Positions 1-8,049 of a DNA stretch of 64,000 bases are shown here, in pieces (the first letter of the stretch is position 1; each line of letters opens with the position of its first letter). Below the pieces are notes generated by a model. That model was given only the letters and a program-made list of their open reading frames with translations, did not search any database and had not been told where the DNA came from. The translations under genes and the position numbers were made by a program. Origin of the DNA: Clostridiales bacterium. GTDB lineage: Bacteria; Bacillota; Clostridia; Saccharofermentanales; Saccharofermentanaceae. The DNA lies in assembly GCA_017615325.1 (NCBI GenBank), contig JAGAAI010000013.1:1-64000 (forward strand), in the 5' to 3' direction.

Positions 1-67
1 CAACTTCCCATTCTCCTTAACGTTCTCTTGGAACAGTAAAAATGACGAGTTAGTATCTACTCTGTCT

Positions 68-94
68 CACTGTTGCTTGAAGTTTACAACAGTG
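68..94 (-). terminator. hairpin after the lipid operon, possible terminator
   Basis: An 8-bp perfect inverted repeat (CACTGTTG / CAACAGTG, 11-nt loop) lies about 10 nt past the stop codon of the last gene of the minus-strand lipid operon. No T-run follows it, so an intrinsic terminator is only possible. Nothing else was recognised in 1-103. Confidence 0.3.
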
Positions 95-103
95 ATGAAG
101 CTT

Positions 104-2359
104 TCACATCTCCCTGTTTAACTTTTTATCATGCCTCCTTACTATCTCTATCTTACCCGAAGTCCCGTCGATCTTAACGGTATCTCCGGTCTTTATTATA
201 TCTGTCGCATCAGTTACTCCGACTACTGCCGGTATCCCTAATTCTCTTGATATTATCGCAGTGTGCGAGAGCAAAGAACCCTTCTCTGATATTATTCCTG
301 CGGCCGACGCTAGGAGGAATACCCAGCCGGGGTCGGTCATCCTGGCGATAAGGATCTTGCCTTTGACATCCTTTGCATCTTTGACATCCTTTATTACCAG
401 AGCTTCGCCTTCAGCCTGTCCCGCTGAGCACGGAACACCTGATAATCCGTTGAAAGATCCTCCCCTGTCATAACCTTCGACCAATACACCTGTCTTATCG
501 AATTCCTGCCCTGCGAAAATGAGCCTTGAATATGCGGGGAGCTTGGCGAAGACTTCATACTGGGCTTTCCTGTCATCAACGAGATCCGTCATGTCCCTGC
601 CTTCTTTTGCAAGTGCAAAGACTTCATCAAGAGTCAGCATGTAGATGTCTTCTTCTGATGCTATGTATCCGGCTTGCTTATAGTGCTTTGCCATCGTATC
701 GATCATGAGTCTTACGATTCCGTAGATCCTGCTCCTGTTAAGGCGCGAGATCTCACGGTTGGAGATACCTTTACAGCAGCGCTTAAGATAACGGTTGGTA
801 ATAAGATCATGAGGCATGTCGTCCTTATGGACTTTGGCAAATCTCTCTTCCGTGGCTTTAAGTCTGGCAGGATCTTTCTTAAGTTCTTCTATCCTCATAT
901 CAAGAAGTTCGGGGTTGCTCCTGAATGTACGGCTCTCGAGCTTTAATTCCTCGAGATTCCTGTCACCGAACACCTTTATGTATTCCTGCTTTTTCTCAGC
1001 TGAATCGTCTTCAGCCGCAAGCTTTATAAGAGCCTTCACGGGCTTCATGCTCTCGATATCTGAGATCCCGCTTATCAGCGAATTGATCCTGCCGTCATCG
1101 AGCCCGTATTTCTTCTTAAGACGCGACTTTAATAGACCCGTATAAATGAAAGCATACATATCGTTAAGAAGGGTTACATCCCAGCAGGCCAGGAGCTTGA
1201 CCTTAACGTCGTCAAACATAGCGATGAGCTCATCAGGCGTCAGGTCTTCACGGTAACTCTTATAGAACTCGTCGTTGACTTCCGTGAACCTTTTTTCGAG
1301 CTTTCGCATATTGCGGGGAGCCGATAAGAGTTCAGCAAAAGAATTGATATAAGTACCCATTCTGACAAAAGGATTCAGTTTTAATCCGTCGTCGTTATAA
1401 GACTTCGTCTTGACGCCCATCATCTCCTGCCAGATGGGGATTATCTTCTTCGAGAATGGAAGGAATTTTATAACCGTGTACCAGTTGGATATCTTGTAGT
1501 AGACCCTGCCGTTGGCGTGGCCCGTCATGTTGGATATGATGTCTTCCCTCTTGGCAAGTTCTTTCCTGTTCTTAAGGACTCTGTAGGACAGACCGCGGAA
1601 TACTCCCGAATAGACCATGTCAACAAAAGAGATCGTCAGAGGCAGCGAGAGGTTAGGATAGCTTTCTACTATGTTGCTGTTATCCAATATCGTCGGATTG
1701 TCAGCATTAAGAGTCGTGATATCCCGCGCCTGAAGGATAAATATCTTACCGTTTTTAACTGCGAATTCTATATCGATAAGATTGCCTAAGACAGCCTTTA
1801 TCTTCTCGGAAAGTTCAGCCAGTTCCAATGCAAGTTCTTCATGCAGGATATCTTCTTTGCCTTCATAGCAAAAGACCTTGTCAGTCTGGTTCCAGTAGTA
1901 AGTCACAGTATCGGAATCCGTCGATACGACGCCCTGGCCAGCACCCTGCCCTGCGACAATAACAGTCTCGTTTAGTATGCCCTGAGGATTGGCCGTGAAG
2001 ATAACACCTGATATGTCCGCATCGACCATCTCCTGGATGATGACGTTCATGCTGATATCTTCCTTGGGGATATTCATTTTCGCAACATAGGCAAGGATAC
2101 TCTCCGAACCTGCCGAATCGAAGACATCTTTTACCCTGTCGGGAACTTCTGCGGAAGGGACATTAAGATATGTCTCGAACTGCCCGGCAAAACTCGTATC
2201 CGCACTGTCTTCTATATTGCATGCACTCCTGACGCTGAATAACTTTGCGTCAGAAGGAAGTTTTATCTCATCTGTTATACTGCCGAGAATTGTAAAGGGC
2301 GGGACATTAAATCCCGCATCAGAAAGTTTTTTCAGATTGTCGATCTTCTTGCCGTACAT
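104..2359 (-). CDS. rifampicin-phosphotransferase-like dikinase (ATP-grasp plus swivelling-His domain), second copy
   Basis: 751 residues. The N-terminal ~215 residues are a PPDK/PEP-synthase ATP-grasp domain: SVRSACNIEDS, SFAGQFET, IQEMVDADISGVIFT and FILQARDIT are visible. The last ~90 residues are the phosphohistidine swivel domain with the acceptor His699 in SHTAIISRELGIP. Between them is a ~400-residue mostly helical region. The PEP/pyruvate-binding TIM barrel that follows the His domain in PEP synthase and PPDK is absent. That layout matches rifampicin phosphotransferase, which transfers the beta-phosphate of ATP to a small molecule. The substrate here is unknown. It is the last gene of the lipid operon, starting 3 nt after the UbiA gene, so a lipid or lipid precursor is a reasonable inference. 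It is a diverged paralogue of the protein at 4736-7219. The family call is firm; the reaction is not. Confidence 0.8.
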   Translation of the reverse strand: MYGKKIDNLKKLSDAGFNVPPFTILGSITDEIKLPSDAKLFSVRSACNIEDSADTSFAGQFETYLNVPSAEVPDRVKDVFDSAGSESILAYVAKMNIPKEDISMNVIIQEMVDADISGVIFTANPQGILNETVIVAGQGAGQGVVSTDSDTVTYYWNQTDKVFCYEGKEDILHEELALELAELSEKIKAVLGNLIDIEFAVKNGKIFILQARDITTLNADNPTILDNSNIVESYPNLSLPLTISFVDMVYSGVFRGLSYRVLKNRKELAKREDIISNMTGHANGRVYYKISNWYTVIKFLPFSKKIIPIWQEMMGVKTKSYNDDGLKLNPFVRMGTYINSFAELLSAPRNMRKLEKRFTEVNDEFYKSYREDLTPDELIAMFDDVKVKLLACWDVTLLNDMYAFIYTGLLKSRLKKKYGLDDGRINSLISGISDIESMKPVKALIKLAAEDDSAEKKQEYIKVFGDRNLEELKLESRTFRSNPELLDMRIEELKKDPARLKATEERFAKVHKDDMPHDLITNRYLKRCCKGISNREISRLNRSRIYGIVRLMIDTMAKHYKQAGYIASEEDIYMLTLDEVFALAKEGRDMTDLVDDRKAQYEVFAKLPAYSRLIFAGQEFDKTGVLVEGYDRGGSFNGLSGVPCSAGQAEGEALVIKDVKDAKDVKGKILIARMTDPGWVFLLASAAGIISEKGSLLSHTAIISRELGIPAVVGVTDATDIIKTGDTVKIDGTSGKIEIVRRHDKKLNREM

Positions 2360-2362
2360 CTT

Positions 2363-3271
2363 TTACCAGCTGATCCTGCCGAAGACGAGGAAACATACGA
2401 TGGTAAGGAGCATCGTCGACTCCTGAAGATATGTGTAGATCTCAACCCTGGAGACGATCGTAAACTTGTTGGGATCCTTCATGAAGCGGATGAACTGCCA
2501 GGTCATCCAGGATGCCAGGAGGAAGAGTACCGCAACGGAGATCTTATTCAGGTTCCAGACAAGGATGAAATTCGTGATGATGTCAACGATCGTTAAGATC
2601 ATGACAAATCTTGTAGCCTTCTTATATCCGAAAAGCTTGGAATAAGTTGTGTAGTCGTTCTCATCCTTGGGCGCTTTTATCTTACGTGATACTTCCCAGA
2701 TAAGGGCCGGGAAATAAAGGGTCCACAAGGCCATGATGTTGGTTAAAGTCACCCAGGGCAGATCGTACTTAATAAGAGTAAATGCGATGATGTAAAGGTT
2801 AACGAAAGCCTGGACCGGATTATGGGTTATGAGCGCCAGCGGGAGCGAAGGCTGGATCTTGGCTCTCTGGAAGAACCACTTGCTCATGAGGTAACCATAG
2901 ATATAAAGGATTATGAAGAAGATAATGTTCTCGCGCATGAAGATTATGTTCAAGGCAACAGTTATCACCTGAACGACAACGCATGCGACCATGACGTCTT
3001 TCTTCTTGACGCGTCCCGACGGCAGGGGCCTGTCCGGGAACAATTCCTTATCGGTCTCAAAGTCTTTCAGGTCATCTGCGATACGGAGCCAGAGAAGGAA
3101 TGCGAATACTGTCCAGGCACCGACGAATTCCTGAACACCGATATGAAATTCAGTTACGCCAAGGTTCAAAAGGATTATGAAGTGGATCTCCAGGAAAACG
3201 ATCACTCCCAGAAGGAGCCTCGGTAAGATTGGATATCTCTCCTTGAAATAAACGTGCAGACGCTTTAACAT
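2363..3271 (-). CDS. UbiA-family membrane prenyltransferase
   Basis: 302 residues with about 8-9 hydrophobic segments. The first aspartate-rich motif is present (D66, D67, D70, D74 in RIADDLKDFETD), followed by RPLPSGRV, as in UbiA-superfamily enzymes that attach a polyprenyl chain to an acceptor. The second conserved region reads SRKIKAPKDE...TYSKLFG, known from a bacterial UbiA subgroup whose acceptor is often unassigned. Quinone synthesis is unlikely to be its role because all its neighbours act on CDP-activated phospholipids. Archaeal UbiA relatives (digeranylgeranylglyceryl-phosphate synthase) prenylate a glycerol lipid, which would fit this operon better. It overlaps the 3' end of the psd gene by 7 nt. 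Confidence 0.8.
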   Translation of the reverse strand: MLKRLHVYFKERYPILPRLLLGVIVFLEIHFIILLNLGVTEFHIGVQEFVGAWTVFAFLLWLRIADDLKDFETDKELFPDRPLPSGRVKKKDVMVACVVVQVITVALNIIFMRENIIFFIILYIYGYLMSKWFFQRAKIQPSLPLALITHNPVQAFVNLYIIAFTLIKYDLPWVTLTNIMALWTLYFPALIWEVSRKIKAPKDENDYTTYSKLFGYKKATRFVMILTIVDIITNFILVWNLNKISVAVLFLLASWMTWQFIRFMKDPNKFTIVSRVEIYTYLQESTMLLTIVCFLVFGRISW

Positions 3272-4107
3272 TTCTGTCCGATCCTTTCTCCGTATTTAAC
3301 TTCAGTCTCTATCCCCTTCGAAGACTCTTCCATTATATCATTATCGACGGCAACGCCCTCGGGCACGATAACGACTATCGTCGATCCGCCGGGCTCAAAA
3401 TATCCTTTTTCTTCGCCCTTCCCGAAAACCTTTTTGCCGTGGTCTACTATCTTGCCAACAAGTATCGCGCCGACTTCTATATAGCAGAGCTTGCCGAATT
3501 CTTCCGTATCTAAGAAAGATACTTTGCGGCTGTTCTCTTTGTAGATCTTATAAGCCTGCGACAAAGGGCTTACTGTATGAAGTTTTCCCTTGATATCGTA
3601 CTGTTCTATAACGGTGCCTTTTGCAGGGAAACAGTATCTGTGACCGTCGTCGATGCAGAGCCTGAAAACAAGAACTTTGCCTCCCTTATATTCATCCATG
3701 TTCCTGCCTGTTATCTCAGATAGATAATACTCTCTTCCCTTTACGTTTATCCTTGTATCTTTGTCCGCAGGATATACAAGTAATTTTGAATCGGCAGGAC
3801 TTACGAGACCGTCACCTATAGGCCTTACGCCTTCCCTGAACTTGCGGGTGAAAAAGTCGGTGAAGGATTCAAATTCGCGTTCTTCAAACTGGGTCATGTC
3901 GATGCCGTGATCCTTTATGAAAGAAGGCACTTCTTTAGCAGATCTTTTGGATGCTTTCTTCCTGCCGTAGATCTTTGACGGTAACTTGGATATAGCAAGT
4001 CTTAAGAGGATCCTGCCAAATGCGTTGCCGTAGAGAAATTTAAGCGTGTCGGATCCGTACTGGACGACCTCCTTATATTCCCCTGTCTTACGCACATATA
4101 CTTTCAT
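3265..4107 (-). CDS. psd: phosphatidylserine decarboxylase proenzyme
   Basis: 280 residues, the usual length for the family. Phosphatidylserine decarboxylase converts phosphatidylserine to phosphatidylethanolamine on the membrane with a pyruvoyl group made by self-cleavage. The self-cleavage motif is visible as GGST (cleavage between G241 and S242), with SPADSK near 103 and the DDGHRYCFP histidine segment near 153-161. GGST replaces the commoner LGST. A good ribosome binding site (GAGG, 5 nt before ATG) fixes the start. It starts 7 nt after the CDP-alcohol phosphatidyltransferase gene, which would supply its substrate. Archaetidylserine decarboxylases belong to the same superfamily, so the lipid tail is not settled by the sequence. 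Confidence 0.9.
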   Translation of the reverse strand: MKVYVRKTGEYKEVVQYGSDTLKFLYGNAFGRILLRLAISKLPSKIYGRKKASKRSAKEVPSFIKDHGIDMTQFEEREFESFTDFFTRKFREGVRPIGDGLVSPADSKLLVYPADKDTRINVKGREYYLSEITGRNMDEYKGGKVLVFRLCIDDGHRYCFPAKGTVIEQYDIKGKLHTVSPLSQAYKIYKENSRKVSFLDTEEFGKLCYIEVGAILVGKIVDHGKKVFGKGEEKGYFEPGGSTIVVIVPEGVAVDNDIMEESSKGIETEVKYGERIGQKC

Positions 4108-4114
4108 AAGATCC

Positions 4115-4723
4115 TCAGATGACGAATAAGAATACTGCCAATAGAACTATCGCGATAACGCCCAGGACTGCATACGCAATGCCGTGTGGCTTGGGAACTT
4201 TTACCTTAAGAACATACAATACAGTGACCGCAAGGATCACAAAAGCATAGATGATCGTGAATATAAGATTTTCGAGAGGCAATGACAGAAGATAGAAGAG
4301 AGGGAATATCAAAGCCGCGAACGTAACGGGCAATCCCGTATAGTATTTGACGGGGCCTTCAGAGTCAGCCGTCACCGCATTAAAATATGCAAGCCTTGCG
4401 GCACCTGCTACGGCATAGAGGATATAAAGGATAACAAAGGGCCAGAAGTTCATTCCCATAGCGGTAAAGATTGCGATCGGAAGTGCGATAAAACTTACCG
4501 CATCGACGACTGAATCTATCTCGATGCCGAACTTCTTCTCTTCTTCGTTCCTCTTGAACTTTCTAGCGACGGGCCCGTCGAAAAGATCAAATATACCTGC
4601 CAGCATAAGGCAGACAAAAGCGTATGTTACCTTGCCTCCCGTAACAGCCAGAAAGATGCCGGTTACGGCACACGCCAGCCCCAGATATGTCAGTACTACC
4701 GATCCGTTCCATTTGCCTATCAT
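4115..4723 (-). CDS. pssA: CDP-alcohol phosphatidyltransferase, likely phosphatidylserine synthase
   Basis: About 202 residues from the ATG at 4723, preceded by GAGG at 6-nt spacing; an upstream GTG at 4735 has no better site. Multi-span membrane protein. The family catalytic motif is complete: D46-x2-D49-G-x2-A-R, then G66-x3-D70-x3-D74. AARLAYFN and YYTGLPV are typical of the phosphatidylserine-synthase (type II) branch, which joins CDP-diacylglycerol and serine. Archaetidylserine synthase looks alike. It sits between a dikinase gene (12-nt gap) and psd, giving a two-step serine-to-ethanolamine head-group route. Confidence 0.87.
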   Translation of the reverse strand: MIGKWNGSVVLTYLGLACAVTGIFLAVTGGKVTYAFVCLMLAGIFDLFDGPVARKFKRNEEEKKFGIEIDSVVDAVSFIALPIAIFTAMGMNFWPFVILYILYAVAGAARLAYFNAVTADSEGPVKYYTGLPVTFAALIFPLFYLLSLPLENLIFTIIYAFVILAVTVLYVLKVKVPKPHGIAYAVLGVIAIVLLAVFLFVI

Positions 4724-4735
4724 GTCGATCCTCAC

Positions 4736-7219
4736 TTACAGCATTCTGACGTGCCCTGTGGCGCCGTCGATCTCGATGGTCTGTCCGTCCTTTATCTTAG
4801 CCATGGCATCCTTGCAGCATACGATCGCAGGGATACCATACTCTCTTGAAACTATCGCGGCGTGACAGAGGATTCCTCCGTATTCTGTTACGATGCCTGA
4901 CAGGATCGCAAACTTGGGTGTCCAGCCGGTATCGGTGAATCTCGTTACCAGGATGTCGCCTTCGCAGAGCCTGTCGATCTGACTGAAATCTTCTATTACT
5001 CTTGCCGTGCCTTTGATCTTGCCGTTGTTTGCGCCAAGGCCTTTTAATGTGTTCTTGTCTTCGGGAGAAGTTACGACGGCTGTGAAGTTATGGCCGATCT
5101 CATTCTCGCTTATATAGTTCCTGTAAGCATTGTAATAGATCCTGTTCTTATGGACTATCTCCTTAAGGTCAGATGCGGTCTTTTTGCCGTCAAGATAATC
5201 CCAGATCTCGCCGACTTTTATGAACCAGATATCGTCCTCTTTATCTATGACTTTTTCTGCAGCCAGGAGCTTGGAAAGTTCAACCGTATAGACTCTTATC
5301 ATGTAATAGAATCTCGTTGATACATCCCTGAATTCCTCACGCCACCAGAGCATGCTCCTCATCTTGGTGACCTTGGAATTGATCTTCTTGTAAGCGCCTG
5401 CGGATACTTGGGGCTTGAGTTTTGCCATTATGGCATCGAATTCCTTTTTGCCCCTCTCCTTATCCTCTTGCGGCGAATAGGAATCGTCGAGCAATACCAT
5501 ATCCTTTATCATTCCTATGACCGTCTGCGGATCTTCAGAATAACAGGGATAGGATACGTCGAGTTCCTTATCGGAATGGTAACCGTAGTCGTCTAAGAGT
5601 TTTCTTACCTTGGGCATGAGATATTCATCAGAATCCATTGAGTCCAATATCTCTTCGATGCTCTTGTCATTCCAGAAAGATCTTGTCTTATCTTCAGTTC
5701 TTATCTGCCTTGTTATATCCCACATATCGTAGAAAGGCAGGAGATGTGAGATGTTGTCTATGTTTGCAAGGAGCGTTAAATATTCACTCTCGGATACATA
5801 CTTTAAGAGACTGTCCTTATACATCGACTGGTGGATCGTGTTGATGAAGATCTGCCAGAAATAAGTGGTCTCACTCCTAAGATAAGTCTCGTGGGTCAGG
5901 CGGTAAAAATCCTTCTTGATATCAGCCGTCTTATCGTCGTAGCCCTTCTTATATCCGTAGTAAAGATCCAGCAGTTCCTGCTTATATTTTTCTGCGTTTT
6001 CACGCCTGTCCTTAAGAAGGTCTGACTGCTTCTTTGCGATCACGGCCATACGGGCAAGAGTCACGGGATTTACACCGGTTACCTGACCTTCGCCTTCATA
6101 GTCGCCTACGATGCCGTACTCGCTGTCAAACTCCCTCTCGCGGTAACCGATGATGCGGCTCATTGTCTTCTTGACAGCGGACAGATTCCAGTAGCATCTG
6201 CCGTAGTACATGTTGCCTAATTTACGGGGCAGTTCATCGTCGCGGAGGATCCTGGAATCAACAATGAATTTACGAAGGGAATATTCCCAGATGTATTCGT
6301 ATAAACTCCACATGTAGGGTGTGCAGACGGTTGCCGAGACACCGCCGTCCTTAAAGTCCGCGGTGGTCCAGACATCCTCTATCCCGGTGTAGTTGAACTT
6401 GGTTATTGCGCGCGACTGCAGAACGAAAATAACACCATCCTTGATCGCGAATTCTATGTCGCAGGGGAAGCCGAAATGAGTAGCAACTTCCAGAAAGACT
6501 TTGGCAGTCTTATCGAGCATTTCATTGCTCAGGAGCTTGTTCTTCTCATCTGTTCTGACCTGCTTGCTCTCGTACCAGTCATAGTAGTAATCCTCCGGTT
6601 TATTCCTGCCTGATACGATGTCTTCACCGATGCCTTCCGCGACCTCGATCAGCATGGTCTTGTCGTCGCCCGTGACAGGGTCTGCCGTAAAACAGATGCC
6701 GCTTAAGTCAGCGTCGACCATCTCCTGAACAACGACAGACATCTTAAGATCTGATGCATCAATGTCGTGGTCAGCAAGATAGCTTAATACAGTCGGACTA
6801 AACATCGACTTGTAGCAGTCGATTATCCTCGCGGGAACATCCTCCGGCTTGGTAAAGAGAAAGGTCTCATACTGGCCTGCGAAAGAAAAACCTTCCAGGT
6901 CCTCTTTGGTACCGCTGCTCCTTACTGCATAGAGCCTGTCTTCCTTAAGGAAAGTTCCGAGATCTGCTGTCGGCTTTACGTCATCGAAAAGCGCGGTCAC
7001 CTTTTTCGATATTTCATCTATATTGCTTCTGTTAAGACCGCCTGCGGCTTCCCTGATCTGATCTTCTATCCCTGATCTTTGAACCGTCTTATCGTACTCA
7101 TCAGAATCTAATGCAAAACCTTCCGGAACATTGAAGCCGGAAGCCTTCATATCACTTAAATATCTGCCCTTATTACCTGCTTTTTCCGAAAAGTCTTTGT
7201 CTCCTAAAATCGATATCAT
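4736..7219 (-). CDS. rifampicin-phosphotransferase-like dikinase, first copy
   Basis: 827 residues. The ATP-grasp domain spans about 1-275 (AVRSSGTKEDLEGFSFAGQ, VQEMVDADLSGICFTADP, IFVLQSRAIT). A long helical middle region covers about 300-730. The C-terminal swivel domain has His786 in GGILCHAAIVSREYGIP. As in its paralogue at 104-2359, no PEP-binding barrel follows, so PEP synthase or PPDK activity is unlikely although automatic annotation would suggest it. Rifampicin phosphotransferase has the same three-part order and about this length. It is the second gene of the operon, 16 nt after the CarS-like gene. The substrate is unknown; a polar-lipid precursor is an inference from context. Confidence 0.82.
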   Translation of the reverse strand: MISILGDKDFSEKAGNKGRYLSDMKASGFNVPEGFALDSDEYDKTVQRSGIEDQIREAAGGLNRSNIDEISKKVTALFDDVKPTADLGTFLKEDRLYAVRSSGTKEDLEGFSFAGQYETFLFTKPEDVPARIIDCYKSMFSPTVLSYLADHDIDASDLKMSVVVQEMVDADLSGICFTADPVTGDDKTMLIEVAEGIGEDIVSGRNKPEDYYYDWYESKQVRTDEKNKLLSNEMLDKTAKVFLEVATHFGFPCDIEFAIKDGVIFVLQSRAITKFNYTGIEDVWTTADFKDGGVSATVCTPYMWSLYEYIWEYSLRKFIVDSRILRDDELPRKLGNMYYGRCYWNLSAVKKTMSRIIGYREREFDSEYGIVGDYEGEGQVTGVNPVTLARMAVIAKKQSDLLKDRRENAEKYKQELLDLYYGYKKGYDDKTADIKKDFYRLTHETYLRSETTYFWQIFINTIHQSMYKDSLLKYVSESEYLTLLANIDNISHLLPFYDMWDITRQIRTEDKTRSFWNDKSIEEILDSMDSDEYLMPKVRKLLDDYGYHSDKELDVSYPCYSEDPQTVIGMIKDMVLLDDSYSPQEDKERGKKEFDAIMAKLKPQVSAGAYKKINSKVTKMRSMLWWREEFRDVSTRFYYMIRVYTVELSKLLAAEKVIDKEDDIWFIKVGEIWDYLDGKKTASDLKEIVHKNRIYYNAYRNYISENEIGHNFTAVVTSPEDKNTLKGLGANNGKIKGTARVIEDFSQIDRLCEGDILVTRFTDTGWTPKFAILSGIVTEYGGILCHAAIVSREYGIPAIVCCKDAMAKIKDGQTIEIDGATGHVRML

Positions 7220-7235
7220 CTTCCAGTTCCTATTG

Positions 7236-7823
7236 TTAAAACATATTTTTGCGGAGCTTCATGAAGTAGAGCATCATGTTTAAGATCAGGTGGGTTGCCG
7301 CTCCGACAAGGACATACCCCAGATACAATAATACACCAAGATCGTAAAAGCACCATACGACCAGCGCCACGCCGAAGATCGAATCCGCCTGATCCAGGAA
7401 TATGAAGAAGACTTTAGTAAATCCCGAGACGGTCTTGCCGGGCTTGATGTCAAATCTCCTCTTGAGAAAACTGTTCGGGAGCTCGGCCAGTGAATAGCCC
7501 AGGCCCAGCAGCACACCTATCAGCAGATTAAATGGAACTGTATTTGCGTGGTTGATATAAAAGAAATCCAAGTGCTCTATCCCGCAGCCTGCGCAGACAA
7601 AGCCCCAGATGACCGTGAATACCGTGTTGAAGAGAAGATAGCCTATTATCCCCTTCCAGGTCTTGTTGTCTCCGAAGATCCTCCTGCCGTCGACGAAGTT
7701 CCTTCCAAAATCGACGGGCTTGGATGCGAACTTTAATATGGGAAGTTTGACCCATATCATGTTAAGGATGCCCGCAAGTATCACGGGTACCAATGTGACA
7801 TACATCATCAGGATGATCGTCAA
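7236..7823 (-). CDS. CarS-like CDP-lipid synthase (CTP transferase, DUF46 type)
   Basis: 195 residues and about five membrane spans. The signature DGRRIFGDNKTWKG (45-58) is the CTP-binding region of the CDP-archaeol synthase (CarS/DUF46) branch related to CdsA. These enzymes activate a phosphatidate-type lipid with CTP. The chosen start is a TTG at 7823, because GGAGG lies 9 nt upstream while the in-frame ATG at 7808 has no site. It is the first gene of the operon and would make the CDP-lipid used by the Pss-like enzyme two genes later. A CarS-type rather than CdsA-type enzyme in a bacterium is notable. Family confidence is high; the lipid substrate is unknown. Confidence 0.82.
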   Translation of the reverse strand: MTIILMMYVTLVPVILAGILNMIWVKLPILKFASKPVDFGRNFVDGRRIFGDNKTWKGIIGYLLFNTVFTVIWGFVCAGCGIEHLDFFYINHANTVPFNLLIGVLLGLGYSLAELPNSFLKRRFDIKPGKTVSGFTKVFFIFLDQADSIFGVALVVWCFYDLGVLLYLGYVLVGAATHLILNMMLYFMKLRKNMF

Positions 7824-7857
7824 AACTCAATTCCTCCCTGGCTTTGTAACATTGTTA

Positions 7858-7863
7858 ATTATA
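7858..7863 (-). promoter_or_regulatory. -10 box of the lipid operon promoter
   Basis: TATAAT on the minus strand, 35 nt before the TTG start of the CarS-like gene. No convincing -35 hexamer sits 17 nt upstream. The preceding bases (GAATAATAATG) resemble those before the -10 box at 26678-26683. Confidence 0.5.
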
Positions 7864-7927
7864 CATTATTATTCGTGGATCATATTAGAAACTGATCTGG
7901 AGGCCCAAAGTCGTGAACAATCTTTGT

Positions 7928-7982
7928 GAGTCACCCAAACGCTTCACCAAATCTGCATTCCAGTGACTAAATCAGGTGACTC
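7928..7982. repeat. inverted repeat upstream of the lipid operon
   Basis: GAGTCACC (7928-7935) and GGTGACTC (7975-7982) form perfect 8-bp arms, 39 nt apart and about 65-120 bp upstream of the -10 box. It could be a regulator site or just a loose hairpin. Confidence 0.35.
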
Positions 7983-7995
7983 GAGGAGTCCCCGC

Positions 7996-8030
7996 CAAAA
8001 ATAAAAGAGGGCTGCCATTTGACAGCCCTC
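7996..8030 (-). terminator. intrinsic terminator of the blaI-blaR1-like operon
   Basis: Perfect 8-bp stem GAGGGCTG/CAGCCCTC followed on the minus strand by TTTTATTTTT, 20 nt past the stop of the M56 protease gene. Confidence 0.85.
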
Positions 8031-8049
8031 CGCGTGGATCATCTGATCT

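Noticed and set aside
104-7219. Two phosphoenolpyruvate synthase or pyruvate phosphate dikinase genes
   Set aside because: The PEP/pyruvate-binding barrel is missing in both, and the order matches rifampicin phosphotransferase.
7990-8045. Riboswitch before the lipid operon
   Set aside because: The hairpin faces the other gene and is an ordinary terminator. The true leader of the lipid operon is only about 30 nt.
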